From Nocardia sp. SYP-A9097 (GTDB lineage Bacteria; Actinomycetota; Actinomycetes; Mycobacteriales; Mycobacteriaceae), in NCBI RefSeq assembly GCF_009649815.1, contig NZ_WJIC01000003.1, positions 434,001 to 498,000 of the forward strand: a stretch of 64,000 nt of DNA, in the 5' to 3' direction. The position numbers and the translations under genes are program-made. A model generated the notes under the pieces. That model was not told the DNA's origin. It was given only the letters and a program-made list of their open reading frames with translations, and ran no database searches. Shown in pieces: positions 43,421-52,453 of the stretch (positions within the stretch are counted from its first letter, which is position 1; each line of letters begins with the position of its first letter).

Positions 43421-44644
43421 CTAGGTGAGCTGGACGGGAAGTTCGGCGTGGCCGTTGGAGATGAAACTTCGTGAGGTGGAAAGGGTTTCGGGGTCGGCGG
43501 CCAGGGTCAAGCCGGGGAAGCGGGCGAAGAGGGCGGGGAGGGCGACCGTGGCTTCGAGGCGGGCCAGGGGAGCGCCCAGGCAGTGGTGGACGCCGTAGCC
43601 GAAGGCGAGGTGCTGGTCCTTGGTGGCACGGTGCGGGTCGAACTCGGTGGCGGTGGAGCCGTGCACGTCCGGGTCGCGATTGGCTCCGGCGTAGGAGGCG
43701 AGAATGGCTTCGCCCTTGGGGATTCGGTGGCCGCCGATCTCGATGTCCTCGACCGCATAGCGCAGTGGCAGGTGGGCGACGGGGGCCTCGTAGCGGAGGG
43801 TTTCCTCGATCAGGTCGGGCCAGCCGACGCGGCCCTCGGTGACATCCGCGCGGAGTTCGGGGCGGGTCAGGAGCGCAAAAATAGCCTGGTCCAAGAGATT
43901 TACGGTGGTTTCGTGGCCCGCGCTGATGACCAGATTCAAGGTGTCGACCAACTCCTTCTCGGAGAGCTGGGAGCCGTCGTCCTCATCACGGGCGGCGATC
44001 AGCGCGCTGGTGAGGTCATCGCCGGGGGATTCGCGGTGCATAGCGACGATTTCGGTTACCAGACCGTACATTTCGAGGTAGTTGGCCAGACCCTCCTCGG
44101 GACCGAGTGCCCCGTCGAAGAAGCTGTCGACGCATTTGCGCAGGGCGGGATTGCGGTCCTCGGGCACCCCGATCAGTTCGCTGATCACCTGGATCGGCAA
44201 CGGATAGCAGTAGGTTTCCCGCAGGTCGATGGTCGCGCCGGGCGGGGTCTGGGCGAGCTTGTCGAGCAGCTCGGCGGTGATCGCCTCGAGGCGCGGCTGC
44301 AGGGCGGTGGTGCGGCGATGAGTGAAGGCGGGGGCGACGAGTTTACGCAGGCGGCGGTGGTCCATGCCGTAGGCGGTGAACATATTGTCGACCGAAACCC
44401 AGGGCAGCAGTGGCCATTCGGCGGTGATCTCACCATTCATGAAGGCGGTCCAGTGCTGCCGCGGATCCTTGGAGACGCGCTGATCGGTGAGGAGTTCCTT
44501 GAGGATCTTGGCATCGGTCACCGACCAGGCACGGACCCCGCCGGGTAATTCCACCAGGGTAATGGGGCCGCGTTCGCGAATGCGAGCGGATTCGCCCTGG
44601 ATATCGGATCCCAAGGGATCCAGGACAATCGGTTGTGCGTCCAC
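43421..44644 (-). CDS. Cytochrome P450
   Basis: A 407-residue soluble bacterial P450. The oxygen-activation helix is AGHETTVNLLDQA (near 243), the ExxR pair lies in EETLRYEAPVAHLPLR and the heme loop is FGYGVHHCLGAPLAR (Cys near 353). Substrate unknown. Redox partners are not adjacent. GTG at 44644 has GGAG eight bases upstream, whereas the longer frame adds 31 arginine-rich residues. The downstream gene converges with it. Confidence 0.9.
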   Translation of the reverse strand: MDAQPIVLDPLGSDIQGESARIRERGPITLVELPGGVRAWSVTDAKILKELLTDQRVSKDPRQHWTAFMNGEITAEWPLLPWVSVDNMFTAYGMDHRRLRKLVAPAFTHRRTTALQPRLEAITAELLDKLAQTPPGATIDLRETYCYPLPIQVISELIGVPEDRNPALRKCVDSFFDGALGPEEGLANYLEMYGLVTEIVAMHRESPGDDLTSALIAARDEDDGSQLSEKELVDTLNLVISAGHETTVNLLDQAIFALLTRPELRADVTEGRVGWPDLIEETLRYEAPVAHLPLRYAVEDIEIGGHRIPKGEAILASYAGANRDPDVHGSTATEFDPHRATKDQHLAFGYGVHHCLGAPLARLEATVALPALFARFPGLTLAADPETLSTSRSFISNGHAELPVQLT

Positions 44645-44773
44645 TGTGTTCTCCAATCGGCGACGGCGCTTTGCAGTGTCTCGCGTCCGGAGCGCGATGT
44701 CGATGGCGATCGTGATGTGAAAACCGGTGGGCGGCAATGTGTTCAGTGAGTTGGTGGAGTGCTGGGAGGTTGC

Positions 44774-46276
44774 CTACGAGCCGGCGTTGAGCGCGTCCAG
44801 AGCCGCCGCCTGAGTGGCGAAATTGGGGTGGTCGTCCGCGCCCGGCGGACCTTGCCACCGGAATCCGTATTCATCGTCGTTGTCGCGCAGCGAGTTCGCC
44901 TGCCGCATCAGGAAATCTGTTGTGGCGGCGTGGGATCGACCGGTCTCACGTAGCTCCCGATACCCGCGCACGAAGACGCCCTTGTAGGTTTCGGCGTCGT
45001 GGCAGGAGGGACCTGGACAGGTGGTGGCGCTCGGCTCGTTCAGCACTCCATCCTGGAGGAAGGGCGAACCGTCGCGAGTGGCCGCCGCGGCGATCCGGTC
45101 GGCCGAGGTGAGTAGCTCGGAATTGCCCGTAATCCGGTACAGCGCAACCAATCCGGCGATCATCTCGCCCTGCCCGTAGGTCCAGCGCGTGTTCGCATCC
45201 ACCAGTACGCAGGTGTCGCCGTACTGGTCGAGGTGATCGTTCACGGCTCCGGAGGAATCCAGTAGCGCCCGTCCAGCCCCGGTGCTGAACCAATCCCAGG
45301 TCGCAGTGGCGCGAGCGCGGTATGACGGCTGATCCGACGCGTCGACCCGGGTGCCGAGTAATGCTGTCGCACTGATGTATAGCGCATTGGTGATCGCGTT
45401 CACCTGCGTCCACGGGCGCAGCTGCGGATCGACTCCCACACGCGCCCACGCCAATCCGCCACCACAGAACGCCGCCTTCTGATCCGCGAGCCCGTCCACG
45501 ATGGTGCGCGCCGCGGTGAGATACCGCGCCTCGCCGGTGAGGTCGAACGCCTTGATCCAGGCCAGCGCCCACCACAATTCGTCATCGTTGTACCCGGTGG
45601 TTCGCGGCAGACCGGTACGGGCTACCTCACCGTGCCGATAGGTCTCCTCGATATAGCTCAGATACTGCCGATCTCCGCTGTCTCGCAGGTAATCGATCAG
45701 TGTGGTCAAAGCATTGGCGCTCTGCCAGGTGCTGACATCGTTCTCCCAGAGTCCGGTGTCGTGGTCGTACCGGTCCAGCAGCCGCTCCACGGCGCGCATC
45801 CGCCGATCCGGTTGCGGGTCGGCGGCGGCCATCCAGCGCGTGCACCGCACCTCCGGCCGATCACCGGCTTTCCCGCAAGCCCGCAGCAGACCGCCGTCGT
45901 ATCGATAGAACTTCGTGGTCGCGGCGGTTTCGGTGGCGGAAAGCGTTGTGATGCCCAAATTCTCGCCCCGAAGACGCTGGTCAGTGGTACCGCGATCGAG
46001 CCACACCGAATCGCCCGCCTGTGCCTGCGCGATGCTCGCCGAGGCCCCGCCCTCGGCCATGATCAAGGTGATCGAGCGCGACCACACCCGCACCTGAGGA
46101 TTCACCGCCCGCGTACCGGCGGCCAGTCCCGGATCATCACCGTCGCACGGACCGCTCCCACACCCCGCCTCGGAACGGGAGAAAGCCTGCCACCCCGCAT
46201 AACCCGCGATCAGCAATGTTATGACGCCGAGCACAGCGGCCCACCGAATCCTCCTGGTCGCGATCACGGCAATCAC
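44774..46276 (-). CDS. Glycoside hydrolase family 76 (alpha-1,6-mannanase-like), exported
   Basis: A 500-residue exported or anchored enzyme. A single hydrophobic segment (IRWAAVLGVITLLIAGYAGW) near the N-terminus precedes a Cys-containing linker and an (alpha/alpha)6 barrel. The catalytic aspartate pair is in TGYNDDELWWALAW, and DANTRWTYGQGEMIAGLVAL and DAETYKGVFVRGYREL are further GH76 landmarks. It should cut alpha-1,6-mannan backbones, such as those of fungi or of lipomannan. GTG 46276 is the first sensible start. Lies just upstream of the P450 gene on the same strand. Confidence 0.87.
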   Translation of the reverse strand: MIAVIATRRIRWAAVLGVITLLIAGYAGWQAFSRSEAGCGSGPCDGDDPGLAAGTRAVNPQVRVWSRSITLIMAEGGASASIAQAQAGDSVWLDRGTTDQRLRGENLGITTLSATETAATTKFYRYDGGLLRACGKAGDRPEVRCTRWMAAADPQPDRRMRAVERLLDRYDHDTGLWENDVSTWQSANALTTLIDYLRDSGDRQYLSYIEETYRHGEVARTGLPRTTGYNDDELWWALAWIKAFDLTGEARYLTAARTIVDGLADQKAAFCGGGLAWARVGVDPQLRPWTQVNAITNALYISATALLGTRVDASDQPSYRARATATWDWFSTGAGRALLDSSGAVNDHLDQYGDTCVLVDANTRWTYGQGEMIAGLVALYRITGNSELLTSADRIAAAATRDGSPFLQDGVLNEPSATTCPGPSCHDAETYKGVFVRGYRELRETGRSHAATTDFLMRQANSLRDNDDEYGFRWQGPPGADDHPNFATQAAALDALNAGS

Positions 46277-46771
46277 ATTATCGCCGCGAACCTGAGAGAA
46301 CTCGTAGGTTCTACCAGAGCTGCTCAAGATTCCCGTCGTCACCGGCGTAATCGTTTGTAGTTCAGCAATTTTGGGCGATCTGGAATGTCCCGAGACCACC
46401 CCTCACTTCCGGGGAGTTCCCGGATTTCGGGCTGCAAACTTACACCGAATCGTGGAGTCCGATTCCCGTGAGTTCCCGCGGGGCTGACCATCTTTTGGTA
46501 CTGGATTGCCGCCGCCGCGTAGCCTTGGAGGCCACGCAGTGATGAACTGTATCGCGGCGCAGTAAATGCTTCGGCCTCTGGATATGTGATACCTCCTCGG
46601 CGTGTCGATTGTCGACACGCCGAGGGGTTTTCGATCTGGTTCAGGTGGGTAGGCCGGTGATGCTGCTGAAGGCTGCGCGGTCCGCCGACAAACTCGTTGA
46701 GGTCGCTCACGCGCGGATGGCGGATCTTCTCGCGTGCAACACTGCGATGTGGTGCGGAGCCACGTCACGAG
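46277..46771. other. Intergenic region with an orphan plus-strand terminator
   Basis: About 495 bp between the GH76 start and the SnoaL-like stop, both on the minus strand. On the plus strand there is GGAGG (near 46524), a nine-codon or shorter ORF, and the terminator at 46595-46630. It could be a small RNA or a tiny-peptide gene. The left part should hold the GH76 promoter. Confidence 0.45.
46595..46630 (+). terminator. Strong intrinsic terminator on the plus strand
   Basis: A perfect 14-base stem (46595-46608 with 46612-46625, arms CCTCGGCGTGTCGA / TCGACACGCCGAGG) and a three-base loop, followed by GGTTTTC. The minus-strand side has no T tract, so it terminates plus-strand transcription, yet both flanking genes are on the minus strand. 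Confidence 0.75.
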
Positions 46772-47206
46772 TCAGGTTGCTGCAGAGCGCGCCGACTGGA
46801 CGACACCGAGTTGCTGCATCATCCCGAGCGTATCCCAGCATGTCCAGCCTTCGATGAGCTTACCGTCTTGGAAGCGATTGATTGTAATTCCTTGAATGAC
46901 CGCCGATTTGCCTGTCGCGTGCATACCCATCATCTCGCCGTCGTTGGTTCCCGTCCCCGTCCATCGGGTAGTGACGAAGTCGCCTTCGGCGATCTGTTCG
47001 TTGACCAGGAACCGTTGATCCGAGAACGCGGCGAGATACATCTGCGCGAGCCGTTTGAGGCCGTCGGGGCCATGGATATCGGCGAACGGGTTCTGTGGAT
47101 CGTGGTCGATGTAGTCGACCGCGACTACCTCGTCGAATGCATCGAGGTCTCGCATGTTCCATGCGTCGAAGACACGCTTGGCGGCGGCCTTGTTCTGCTC
47201 TGACAT
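46772..47206 (-). CDS. SnoaL-like ester cyclase family protein
   Basis: A 144-residue protein with the NTF2/SnoaL fold: KAAAKRVFDAWNMRDLDAFDEVV as the opening helices, DYIDHDPQNPF, WTGTGTNDGEMMGMHATGK and INRFQDGKLIEGWTCWD. Family members cyclise polyketides or act as small isomerase/hydrolase folds. The actual reaction is unknown. GGAAACGCC lies ahead of the ATG. It is alone in a gene-poor stretch. Confidence 0.85.
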   Translation of the reverse strand: MSEQNKAAAKRVFDAWNMRDLDAFDEVVAVDYIDHDPQNPFADIHGPDGLKRLAQMYLAAFSDQRFLVNEQIAEGDFVTTRWTGTGTNDGEMMGMHATGKSAVIQGITINRFQDGKLIEGWTCWDTLGMMQQLGVVQSARSAAT

Positions 47207-48282
47207 GGCGTTTCCTATCTATTGGTACCGACTCGCGACGGCGGCTCGTAGTCGCTACAGGCAGCATTCGCGGTGCCCGGCGTTGAGTATGGCGTGGCGC
47301 GCGGGCCGCGATGCCGACGGTGAATCCAGGCGCCACAGCCCGGTATGGGGACGCTGTCATCACGGAGGATGCCCGTCCAGATGTTGTCGGCAGGCATCCA
47401 GCTACCCACCGATCACAGACCTTGAAGTTGGAATACATGGTGATTGTGCGCCTTTTTCGTACGCAAGGTAAGGGGGGCAACATCCGCATGGCCGTTTGAC
47501 ACCACTGGCCATTACACGCATCACACAATTTGTGAGATTCTGTACCTGACCAGCGGATATCTCAACGCATGAAGAATGACTGAGTGAGAGCGTCCGTCGT
47601 TGTGCGGCATAGCCATCGCCACCGATCATCGTGCCCATAGCGATACCCATCTGGCTGCCGCGTTGATCGACCAGAGTAGATGTCCTACGTGCATTCACTG
47701 TCGCGACCGGCGTACAGCACAACGCCGATGTGGCTCCTGTTCGACGGTGAGGACACACGGAGCGGCCAGCCAACTGTCCGGTGCGTTCCCTGCGATACCG
47801 GAGACTGGCTTGTCGAGAGCGCGTCTTGACCTGTGCACCAACGGCGGACGATTAAATGGCCGCCAAGCGGGCCGGTGCCCCATTGTCGAGACCGGGGTGC
47901 CGGACGTGGACGCGCTCCTGTCGGGTCGTGATCAGCGGTATGGGGTCCAAGGTGCCGCGTCGTCCTGGACCTGGAAGGTCGTGAAGCGGTGACGCTATTG
48001 CGTTGCCAAGGATGGGTTTGTTGAAAGCACTGGCAGCACGCTGGTGACGAGTTGTAACTCGCGGAGGCGGCGGAGAGGGCTATGCCGGGACGACGACAGA
48101 CCAGAGGCACCGACCAAACCGCTTGACACAAAACGCCTTACGCTGATGTGCGTGCGTTGAGCCGAACCTCGGCCTGGCCGGCCTGCACCTGCCCGCGGAC
48201 TGCGGCATAAATGGATGTGCGGGTGGGCGCGTCGCAGGTAGGTTGTGGAAGCGTCCTGCATGTGTGAGAGGCCCGATACCGA
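47207..48282. other. Low-coding accessory stretch
   Basis: About 1.1 kb without a well-supported gene. It contains an inverted repeat TCACA-N5-TGTGA (47521-47535) and one short GTG frame (47689-47829, 46 codons, MWLLFDGEDTRSGQPTVRC segment) that might be real or a remnant. The rest shows frames of mixed quality only. Confidence 0.5.
47689..47829 (+). CDS. Very short hypothetical protein
   Basis: A 46-residue frame from a GTG. The second half (MWLLFDGEDTRSG, VRCVPCDTGDWLVES) has a CxxC pair and reads like a folded fragment, perhaps a remnant of a larger protein. No ribosome binding site stands out. Confidence 0.25.
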   Translation: MHSLSRPAYSTTPMWLLFDGEDTRSGQPTVRCVPCDTGDWLVESAS

Positions 48283-48489
48283 ATGCGTCACGTAGTCCAC
48301 TTAACCAAGGTGCCCTACAGCCTCCCCTGTCGAGTGATCGGCAAACTTCAGCCACGGACGTGGCGTGTGATTGTCGGCGTCGGGGACGGCCATCTCGACG
48401 GCGGTGTCCATCAGGACTGGCTGGACGAAGACATGCCTCACGAAATCCGTAGACCGAACGCGTTCTTCTACGTCACGGATGCCTACTGA
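48283..48489 (+). CDS. Small hypothetical protein, 68 residues
   Basis: A short frame whose sequence looks protein-like: YSLPCRVIGKLQPRTWRVIV, then GDGHLDGGVHQDWLDEDMPH, ending in FFYVTDAY. A GAGAGG lies about 14 bases before the ATG. No known family. It sits in the accessory region ahead of the first palindromic repeat. Confidence 0.4.
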   Translation: MRHVVHLTKVPYSLPCRVIGKLQPRTWRVIVGVGDGHLDGGVHQDWLDEDMPHEIRRPNAFFYVTDAY

Positions 48490-48606
48490 GAGCAAACGCT
48501 GTCATCTGCGTGTGCGGATGTCCTGAGCCGCAGCGGATCTCAACCGCCGACCACGCTGTATGCGGCTAGAGCGCGCACCGCTTGTAGACGTGAAGCGTTC
48601 TGCCCA

Positions 48607-48657
48607 TTGATCTTCCGATGCCCCGCGCTGGCCAGTTCGGTCAGCGCGCCATGCGGC
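48607..48657 (+). repeat. Palindromic intergenic repeat, copy A
   Basis: About 51 bases beginning TTGATCTTCC and ending ATGCGGC. Arms CGCGCTG / CAGCGCG can form a hairpin around GCCAGTTCGGT. One of four related copies within 1.5 kb. Confidence 0.65.
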
Positions 48658-48821
48658 AGTTTGGGATGTCCTCAACGGCCAGCGAACCGCCGCCGATCTG
48701 CATTCGGTCGGTATGGGCCACCAGTCTTGTATTCACACACGGGACTTCTTCGCGCTGGCGCATCACCTGAGCATTATGCTGACTCGGCCTTGACCGAGCG
48801 ACCGCATGGAACGACGATTTG

Positions 48822-49388
48822 ATGATGGCAACGGGGGGATCTGCTGGTCGGCCAAGGGGACTCACCTTGGAGGCGGTTCAATGGCACATCGTTCGAGAAG
48901 ATCAGCATCGCGCGAGCATGGTGGCGAGAACTGGCACTGTGCTTAGTGCCAACGCACTTGTAATCGCGGGAACCACACTAACATTCACGGCAAGGGGGCC
49001 GTCGCGTCCGAGCATTGTGGTGGTTTGCTCGACTCTCGGCGCACTGCTCTTCGTGGCAGCCTCGGTCGTGTTCGCCGCGATGGTATTGGTCTCACCATTG
49101 TTCGCCCCAAAGAAATGGGTGAAACGCTGGGACACAGTTGGTTCCGACGGAGCGCGGCTCTACTCCTATACCGAGTACGACGCGACATGGGCGACGTTCG
49201 AACAGTTCCTTGAGGGAGTCACGAACCTGTCGCCAGAACAACAACTCCGAGGAGCGATCCTTGAATTGTGGATTGCGTCCTCCGTGGATCAATATCGCGT
49301 ACGGAGGACACGGGCTGCGATCAGGTGCCTCATCGTCGCGATCGGCCTCTTGCTGGTCACAGTTGCGTTGACCACTCTCGTTCGGTGA
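48822..49388 (+). CDS. Small membrane protein with two N-terminal and one C-terminal helix
   Basis: A 188-residue protein. A helical start (LEAVQWHIVREDQHRASMVA) leads into TM1 (about 40-58) and TM2 (about 66-95). A cytoplasmic domain of about 70 residues follows (YSYTEYDATWATFEQFL, SPEQQLRGAILELWIASSVDQYR) and a final TM (about 165-187). The topology recalls the 2TM effector proteins of phage-defence loci (SLATT or Pycsar DUF5706 types), but no nucleotide cyclase or partner is visible, so this is only a resemblance. The start among three adjacent TTG/ATG codons is uncertain. Confidence 0.55.
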   Translation: MMATGGSAGRPRGLTLEAVQWHIVREDQHRASMVARTGTVLSANALVIAGTTLTFTARGPSRPSIVVVCSTLGALLFVAASVVFAAMVLVSPLFAPKKWVKRWDTVGSDGARLYSYTEYDATWATFEQFLEGVTNLSPEQQLRGAILELWIASSVDQYRVRRTRAAIRCLIVAIGLLLVTVALTTLVR

Positions 49389-49470
49389 CGTCGCAGCAGT
49401 ACACCGTCATCGAAGCCCTCTCCGCTGGAGACCTGGAGTTCAGCGGCCGGAGCCAGATGCTCGTAGCCCA

Positions 49471-49521
49471 TTAATCTTCCGATACCGTGCACTGGCCGGT
49501 TCGATCAGCGGGCCACGCGGC
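49471..49521 (+). repeat. Palindromic intergenic repeat, copy B
   Basis: Begins TTAATCTTCCGATACCG and ends CCACGCGGC. A diverged copy whose hairpin arms (GCACTGG / TCAGCGG) are partly broken. Confidence 0.55.
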
Positions 49522-49561
49522 TTGAGCGCGCGTTCCGCTGGCGCCAGATGGATACCGCCGG

Positions 49562-49612
49562 TTGATCTTCCATGATGCCGCGCTGGCCGTTCCGAACAGC
49601 GCGGCATGCGGC
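49562..49612 (+). repeat. Palindromic intergenic repeat, copy C
   Basis: Begins TTGATCTTCC and ends ATGCGGC. It has the best hairpin of the family, with nine-base arms GCCGCGCTG / CAGCGCGGC around an 11-base loop. Confidence 0.65.
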
Positions 49613-49661
49613 ATATTCGTACGTTTCCTCGGTGGTGACCGACAGCCGTAATACTGGTCGG

Positions 49662-49997
49662 ATGAGGTGGATTCGCGACTACTACGCAGATGAGGGCGTC
49701 TGGCTCCTGATCGAACTTGATGACGATGGCTGGCCGAACCGGCAGGTCGATCTGCGAGGTGCTGACGGTGAGCCGGTCACGGCCGCGTCGCTGGCGGAGG
49801 TGACGTATGCACGAGACCACGGGGGATTCGCTGCGGTTGAGGCGTACGAACGCAAATACGGTGTGCTCGCGGAGGGTAGCGCCGAAGATTGGGATGTCGA
49901 GCCCAGTGCCCTCGAGCAAATGGCGGCCGAGGAATTCGAAACGACCTGGACGATGGCTCGTCAAGCGATCGAGCACCGATTTCCTACCGGTAGCTGA
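49662..49997 (+). CDS. Hypothetical protein, 111 residues
   Basis: A soluble acidic protein ([58 protein letters not shown]). The opening DYY...[15 protein letters not shown] pattern is recurrent in small actinobacterial proteins of unknown function. ATG at 49662 overlies a weak GGTCGGATG context. It lies between repeat copies C and D. Confidence 0.65.
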   Translation: MRWIRDYYADEGVWLLIELDDDGWPNRQVDLRGADGEPVTAASLAEVTYARDHGGFAAVEAYERKYGVLAEGSAEDWDVEPSALEQMAAEEFETTWTMARQAIEHRFPTGS

Positions 49998-50073
49998 GCA
50001 GATCTCCTGGGCGACAACCCGCTCGGTCATTGGCATGATGGTGCGTTCTCAAGGCTGAGATAACCCCGGGCCG

Positions 50074-50123
50074 TTGATCTTTGGTCGTGTCTCGTGGCCG
50101 ATCCGATCAGCGCAGTCAGCGGC
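50074..50123 (+). repeat. Palindromic intergenic repeat, copy D
   Basis: Begins TTGATCTTTGGTCG and ends AGTCAGCGGC. The most diverged of the four copies, keeping TGGCC...GATCAGCGC. Confidence 0.45.
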
Positions 50124-50166
50124 AATATAGGACGTTCGAAATGCGAGGTCGGAATCCGCGCAACCG

Positions 50167-50706
50167 TTAGAGCGACGTCGTGCTGCGCTGGCCGATGGTG
50201 ATCCAGTAACGCCGCGCCGGACCGAGTTCGGTGTCCTGAATGCTTTCGAGGACGCCGCCGTGACGCTCGATCGTTTTGGCGGAGGCCACATTTTCCTCCG
50301 CACAGACAAGTAGCACCCGGTCCATGCCCAGGCCTCGTGCATCGTCGAGCATCCGGCCCAGCGCCCAGGTCGCCACACCACACCCGCGGGCGGATGGCCG
50401 GATGCCGAAGCCGATATGCCCGGTCCGCGTCACCGTCTCACCGGACCCGTACCGCAGTGCGATTCCGCCGAGAACCTTTCCTCCCTCGACGATCCATCGG
50501 TATCTGCACCGGATCCCGCTGGTGTTCCCGTGATCGGGCTCGTCGGTGAGCCGCGCTACCCAGACCTCGAACCCCGCGGGCGAGTCGACCTCGTCGGTGG
50601 GCAGAAGCCCGAAACCGTCTTCGTGCATGTCCGGACCCCACTCGGCATGTGCCTCGAGCCAGGACGCGTGCAAATCTGTGGTGGGCGCAGCTAGATCGGG
50701 CACCAT
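50167..50706 (-). CDS. GNAT-family N-acetyltransferase
   Basis: A 179-residue acetyltransferase. The acetyl-CoA loop is IGFGIRPSARGCGVATWALG (about 98-117), and a later VLLVCAEENVASAKTIERHG carries the conserved Asn/His of the fold. The N-terminal part (EVWVARLTDEPD) starts the GNAT beta sheet. The substrate is unknown. The last coding gene before the IS remnant. Confidence 0.85.
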   Translation of the reverse strand: MVPDLAAPTTDLHASWLEAHAEWGPDMHEDGFGLLPTDEVDSPAGFEVWVARLTDEPDHGNTSGIRCRYRWIVEGGKVLGGIALRYGSGETVTRTGHIGFGIRPSARGCGVATWALGRMLDDARGLGMDRVLLVCAEENVASAKTIERHGGVLESIQDTELGPARRYWITIGQRSTTSL

Positions 50707-50859
50707 GCCACCTTATCGATGCAACGCATCGCACTGAACTCGGCATGAGCGTGCATTCGCCGGACACGCCCAGGCTTCCGGACACGCTCGTCGATGACGT
50801 CAAAATTCGCCGATGCCAACGGATCTCGGCCACGCCGTCCGACGTCAGAGTTCATCGAT

Positions 50860-51771
50860 AACCGCCGTCAGGATTCACCAGCGTAGCCACCGCCCCGCAG
50901 ATCACCGGCGTGCGGGCCGATGTCACCCGTATGGCACGGCTGTTGGAGGTGTCGGGGCGGGTTTCTATGCCTGGTGCAAACGCGCGGCGGCCACCGTTCT
51001 GACCGACCGGCAGCAACGCCGCGTCGATCTGACGGTGAAAATCCAAGCTGTCCACCAGGATTCCGATGGCACCTACGGTGCACCGAGAATCACCGCCGAG
51101 CTGCGTGAACGTGGTGACCGGGTGTCGGAGAAGACGGTCGCGGCGGTCATGGCCGAGATCGGGCTGGCCGGGATCAGCCCGCGGACCTTCAAAATCCGCA
51201 CCACCATCGTCGATCCCGCGGCGTCGTTCCCGCCGGATCTGGTGGACCGCGACTTCGACCAGGGCCGCCTCGATGCGGTGTGGACCTCGGATATCACCTA
51301 TCTGACCTGCGGTGAAGGTGACATGTATTTATGCGCGATCCGCGATGAGCATTCCCGGAAAGTGCTGGGCTGGACGGTGGCCGAGCATATGCGCACCGAA
51401 ATAGTCACTGACGCTGTCGAATTGGCTGTCGCTGCTCGTGGCCGTTCGTGTGTCGATTTTGCACTCGGACAGGGGTAGTCCAGCCAATACACGGCGAGCG
51501 ATATGGCCGCTGCCTGCTCACCTCACGGGCTGCGCAGGTCGATGGGGGCGACTGGAATATGCTGGGATAACGCCGGCGCGGAGAGTCTGTGGTCGACGTT
51601 CAAGCATGAGTACTATTACCGACACACCTTGCTACGAAATCCGAACTTGTTGCCACAGTTGACAAATGGATGAATTGGTACAACGGTAGGCGACGCCACT
51701 CGGCGGTCGGGATGCTCAGCCCCGACAGCTACGAGTGGTCACTCCACGCGGTCGATTCCTCGGCCGCATAA
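50860..51771 (+). pseudogene. IS3-type transposase OrfB, frameshifted
   Basis: Recognisable IS3 OrfB segments in changing frames: FYAWCKRAAATVLTDRQQRR, then DGTYGAPRITAELRERG and the DDE start DAVWTSDITYLTCGEGDMYL. After a break near 51470 come [26 protein letters not shown] with the WDNAGAES region, and after another stop [19 protein letters not shown]. At least three frame changes or stops make it inactive. OrfA (the helix-turn-helix gene) is absent. Confidence 0.8.
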
Positions 51772-51804
51772 GCCCCCCGTCCACCGTTTGGGGGGAACCT
51801 CAGG
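50860..51804 (+). mobile_element. Truncated IS3-family insertion sequence
   Basis: The transposase remnant plus the right end GTCCACCGTTTGGGGGGAAC (51780 region), which matches typical IS3 right termini in actinomycetes. A matching left terminal repeat and OrfA are missing, so the left part was deleted. Confidence 0.65.
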
Positions 51805-52105
51805 GCGACCCGCGGCGTGCTAGTGCTCAGCTGGGGCACTCTGAGGGCTCCAGCGTGGCGCGATGCCACTACATCGACCGGAACGGTTACGTTCAGGCGG
51901 TGGTAGACAACTCGGAGATTCTCGAGGACCTGAATCCGATGAAAGTTGGAGCAAAACTGGAATCCGAGACGTCCTGAGAAGATGGCAAGCCTTCTAGCTG
52001 GCGCAACGCGAAAGTCTGTGCGTAATCGTAGGAGATGCTCAGGCTACGGCCAGAACCGCGCGGCACTCTGGATGGTGGAAGTACGTCGGCGAGTGGAGGT
52101 GCGGG
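51772..52105. other. Gap after the IS remnant
   Basis: About 330 bp. A 40-codon GTG frame (51854-51976, CHYIDRNGYVQAVVDNSEIL) might be a fragment, but has no ribosome binding site. Nothing else seen. Confidence 0.4.
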
Positions 52106-52453
52106 ATGGTCGAGCTGGAGATCGCGGGGACAACCGTGACGGTGCATGTGACCGGAACACATCGGGTGCTGGCTCTGCGCGAGCGGGTGACATTCGATTT
52201 ATCGGAGATCGCGGCCGTGACCGAGGCCGAAGTGGATCTGCGCCCGCCGTGGTTGCGTGCGCCCGGTGCCTTCTTCCCCGGCGTCATCGCGGCCGGCACC
52301 TTCCGCGGTAAGGGCCGCAAGGAATTCTGGGACACCCACTTCGCCGGGCAGGGCGTGCGAATCGACTTGGCGGGGGCCGATTTCACCCGGCTCGTCGTCG
52401 ATGTCGCCGACCCGGACCTGGTGCTGCGCGAACTACGCACCGCGGCGGCCTGA
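52106..52453 (+). CDS. Hypothetical protein, 115 residues (bacterial PH-like?)
   Basis: A beta-rich small protein ending in a helix (VELEIAGTTVTVHVTGTH, RPPWLRAPGAFFPGVIAAGT, ADPDLVLRELRTAA). The order of strands followed by one helix resembles bacterial PH-like domains, which is an inference from pattern only. ATG at 52106 has GGAGGTGCGGG upstream. It overlaps the convergent MerR end by 21 bp. Confidence 0.65.
   Translation: MVELEIAGTTVTVHVTGTHRVLALRERVTFDLSEIAAVTEAEVDLRPPWLRAPGAFFPGVIAAGTFRGKGRKEFWDTHFAGQGVRIDLAGADFTRLVVDVADPDLVLRELRTAAA

Noticed and set aside
47521-47535. TCACA-N5-TGTGA as a CRP-type site
   Set aside because: Symmetry resembles it loosely but the spacer is five, not six, and no adjacent gene needs it. 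Mentioned only in the gap entry.
48122-48148. TTGACA with a TACGCT ten bases later as a promoter
   Set aside because: Spacing is too short for a sigma-70 promoter and no gene follows in frame at a sensible distance.
46000-52200. A complete phage-defence system or CRISPR array in the accessory region
   Set aside because: No nuclease, cyclase, restriction or repeat-spacer structure is visible. Only a topologically suggestive membrane protein and short repeats.
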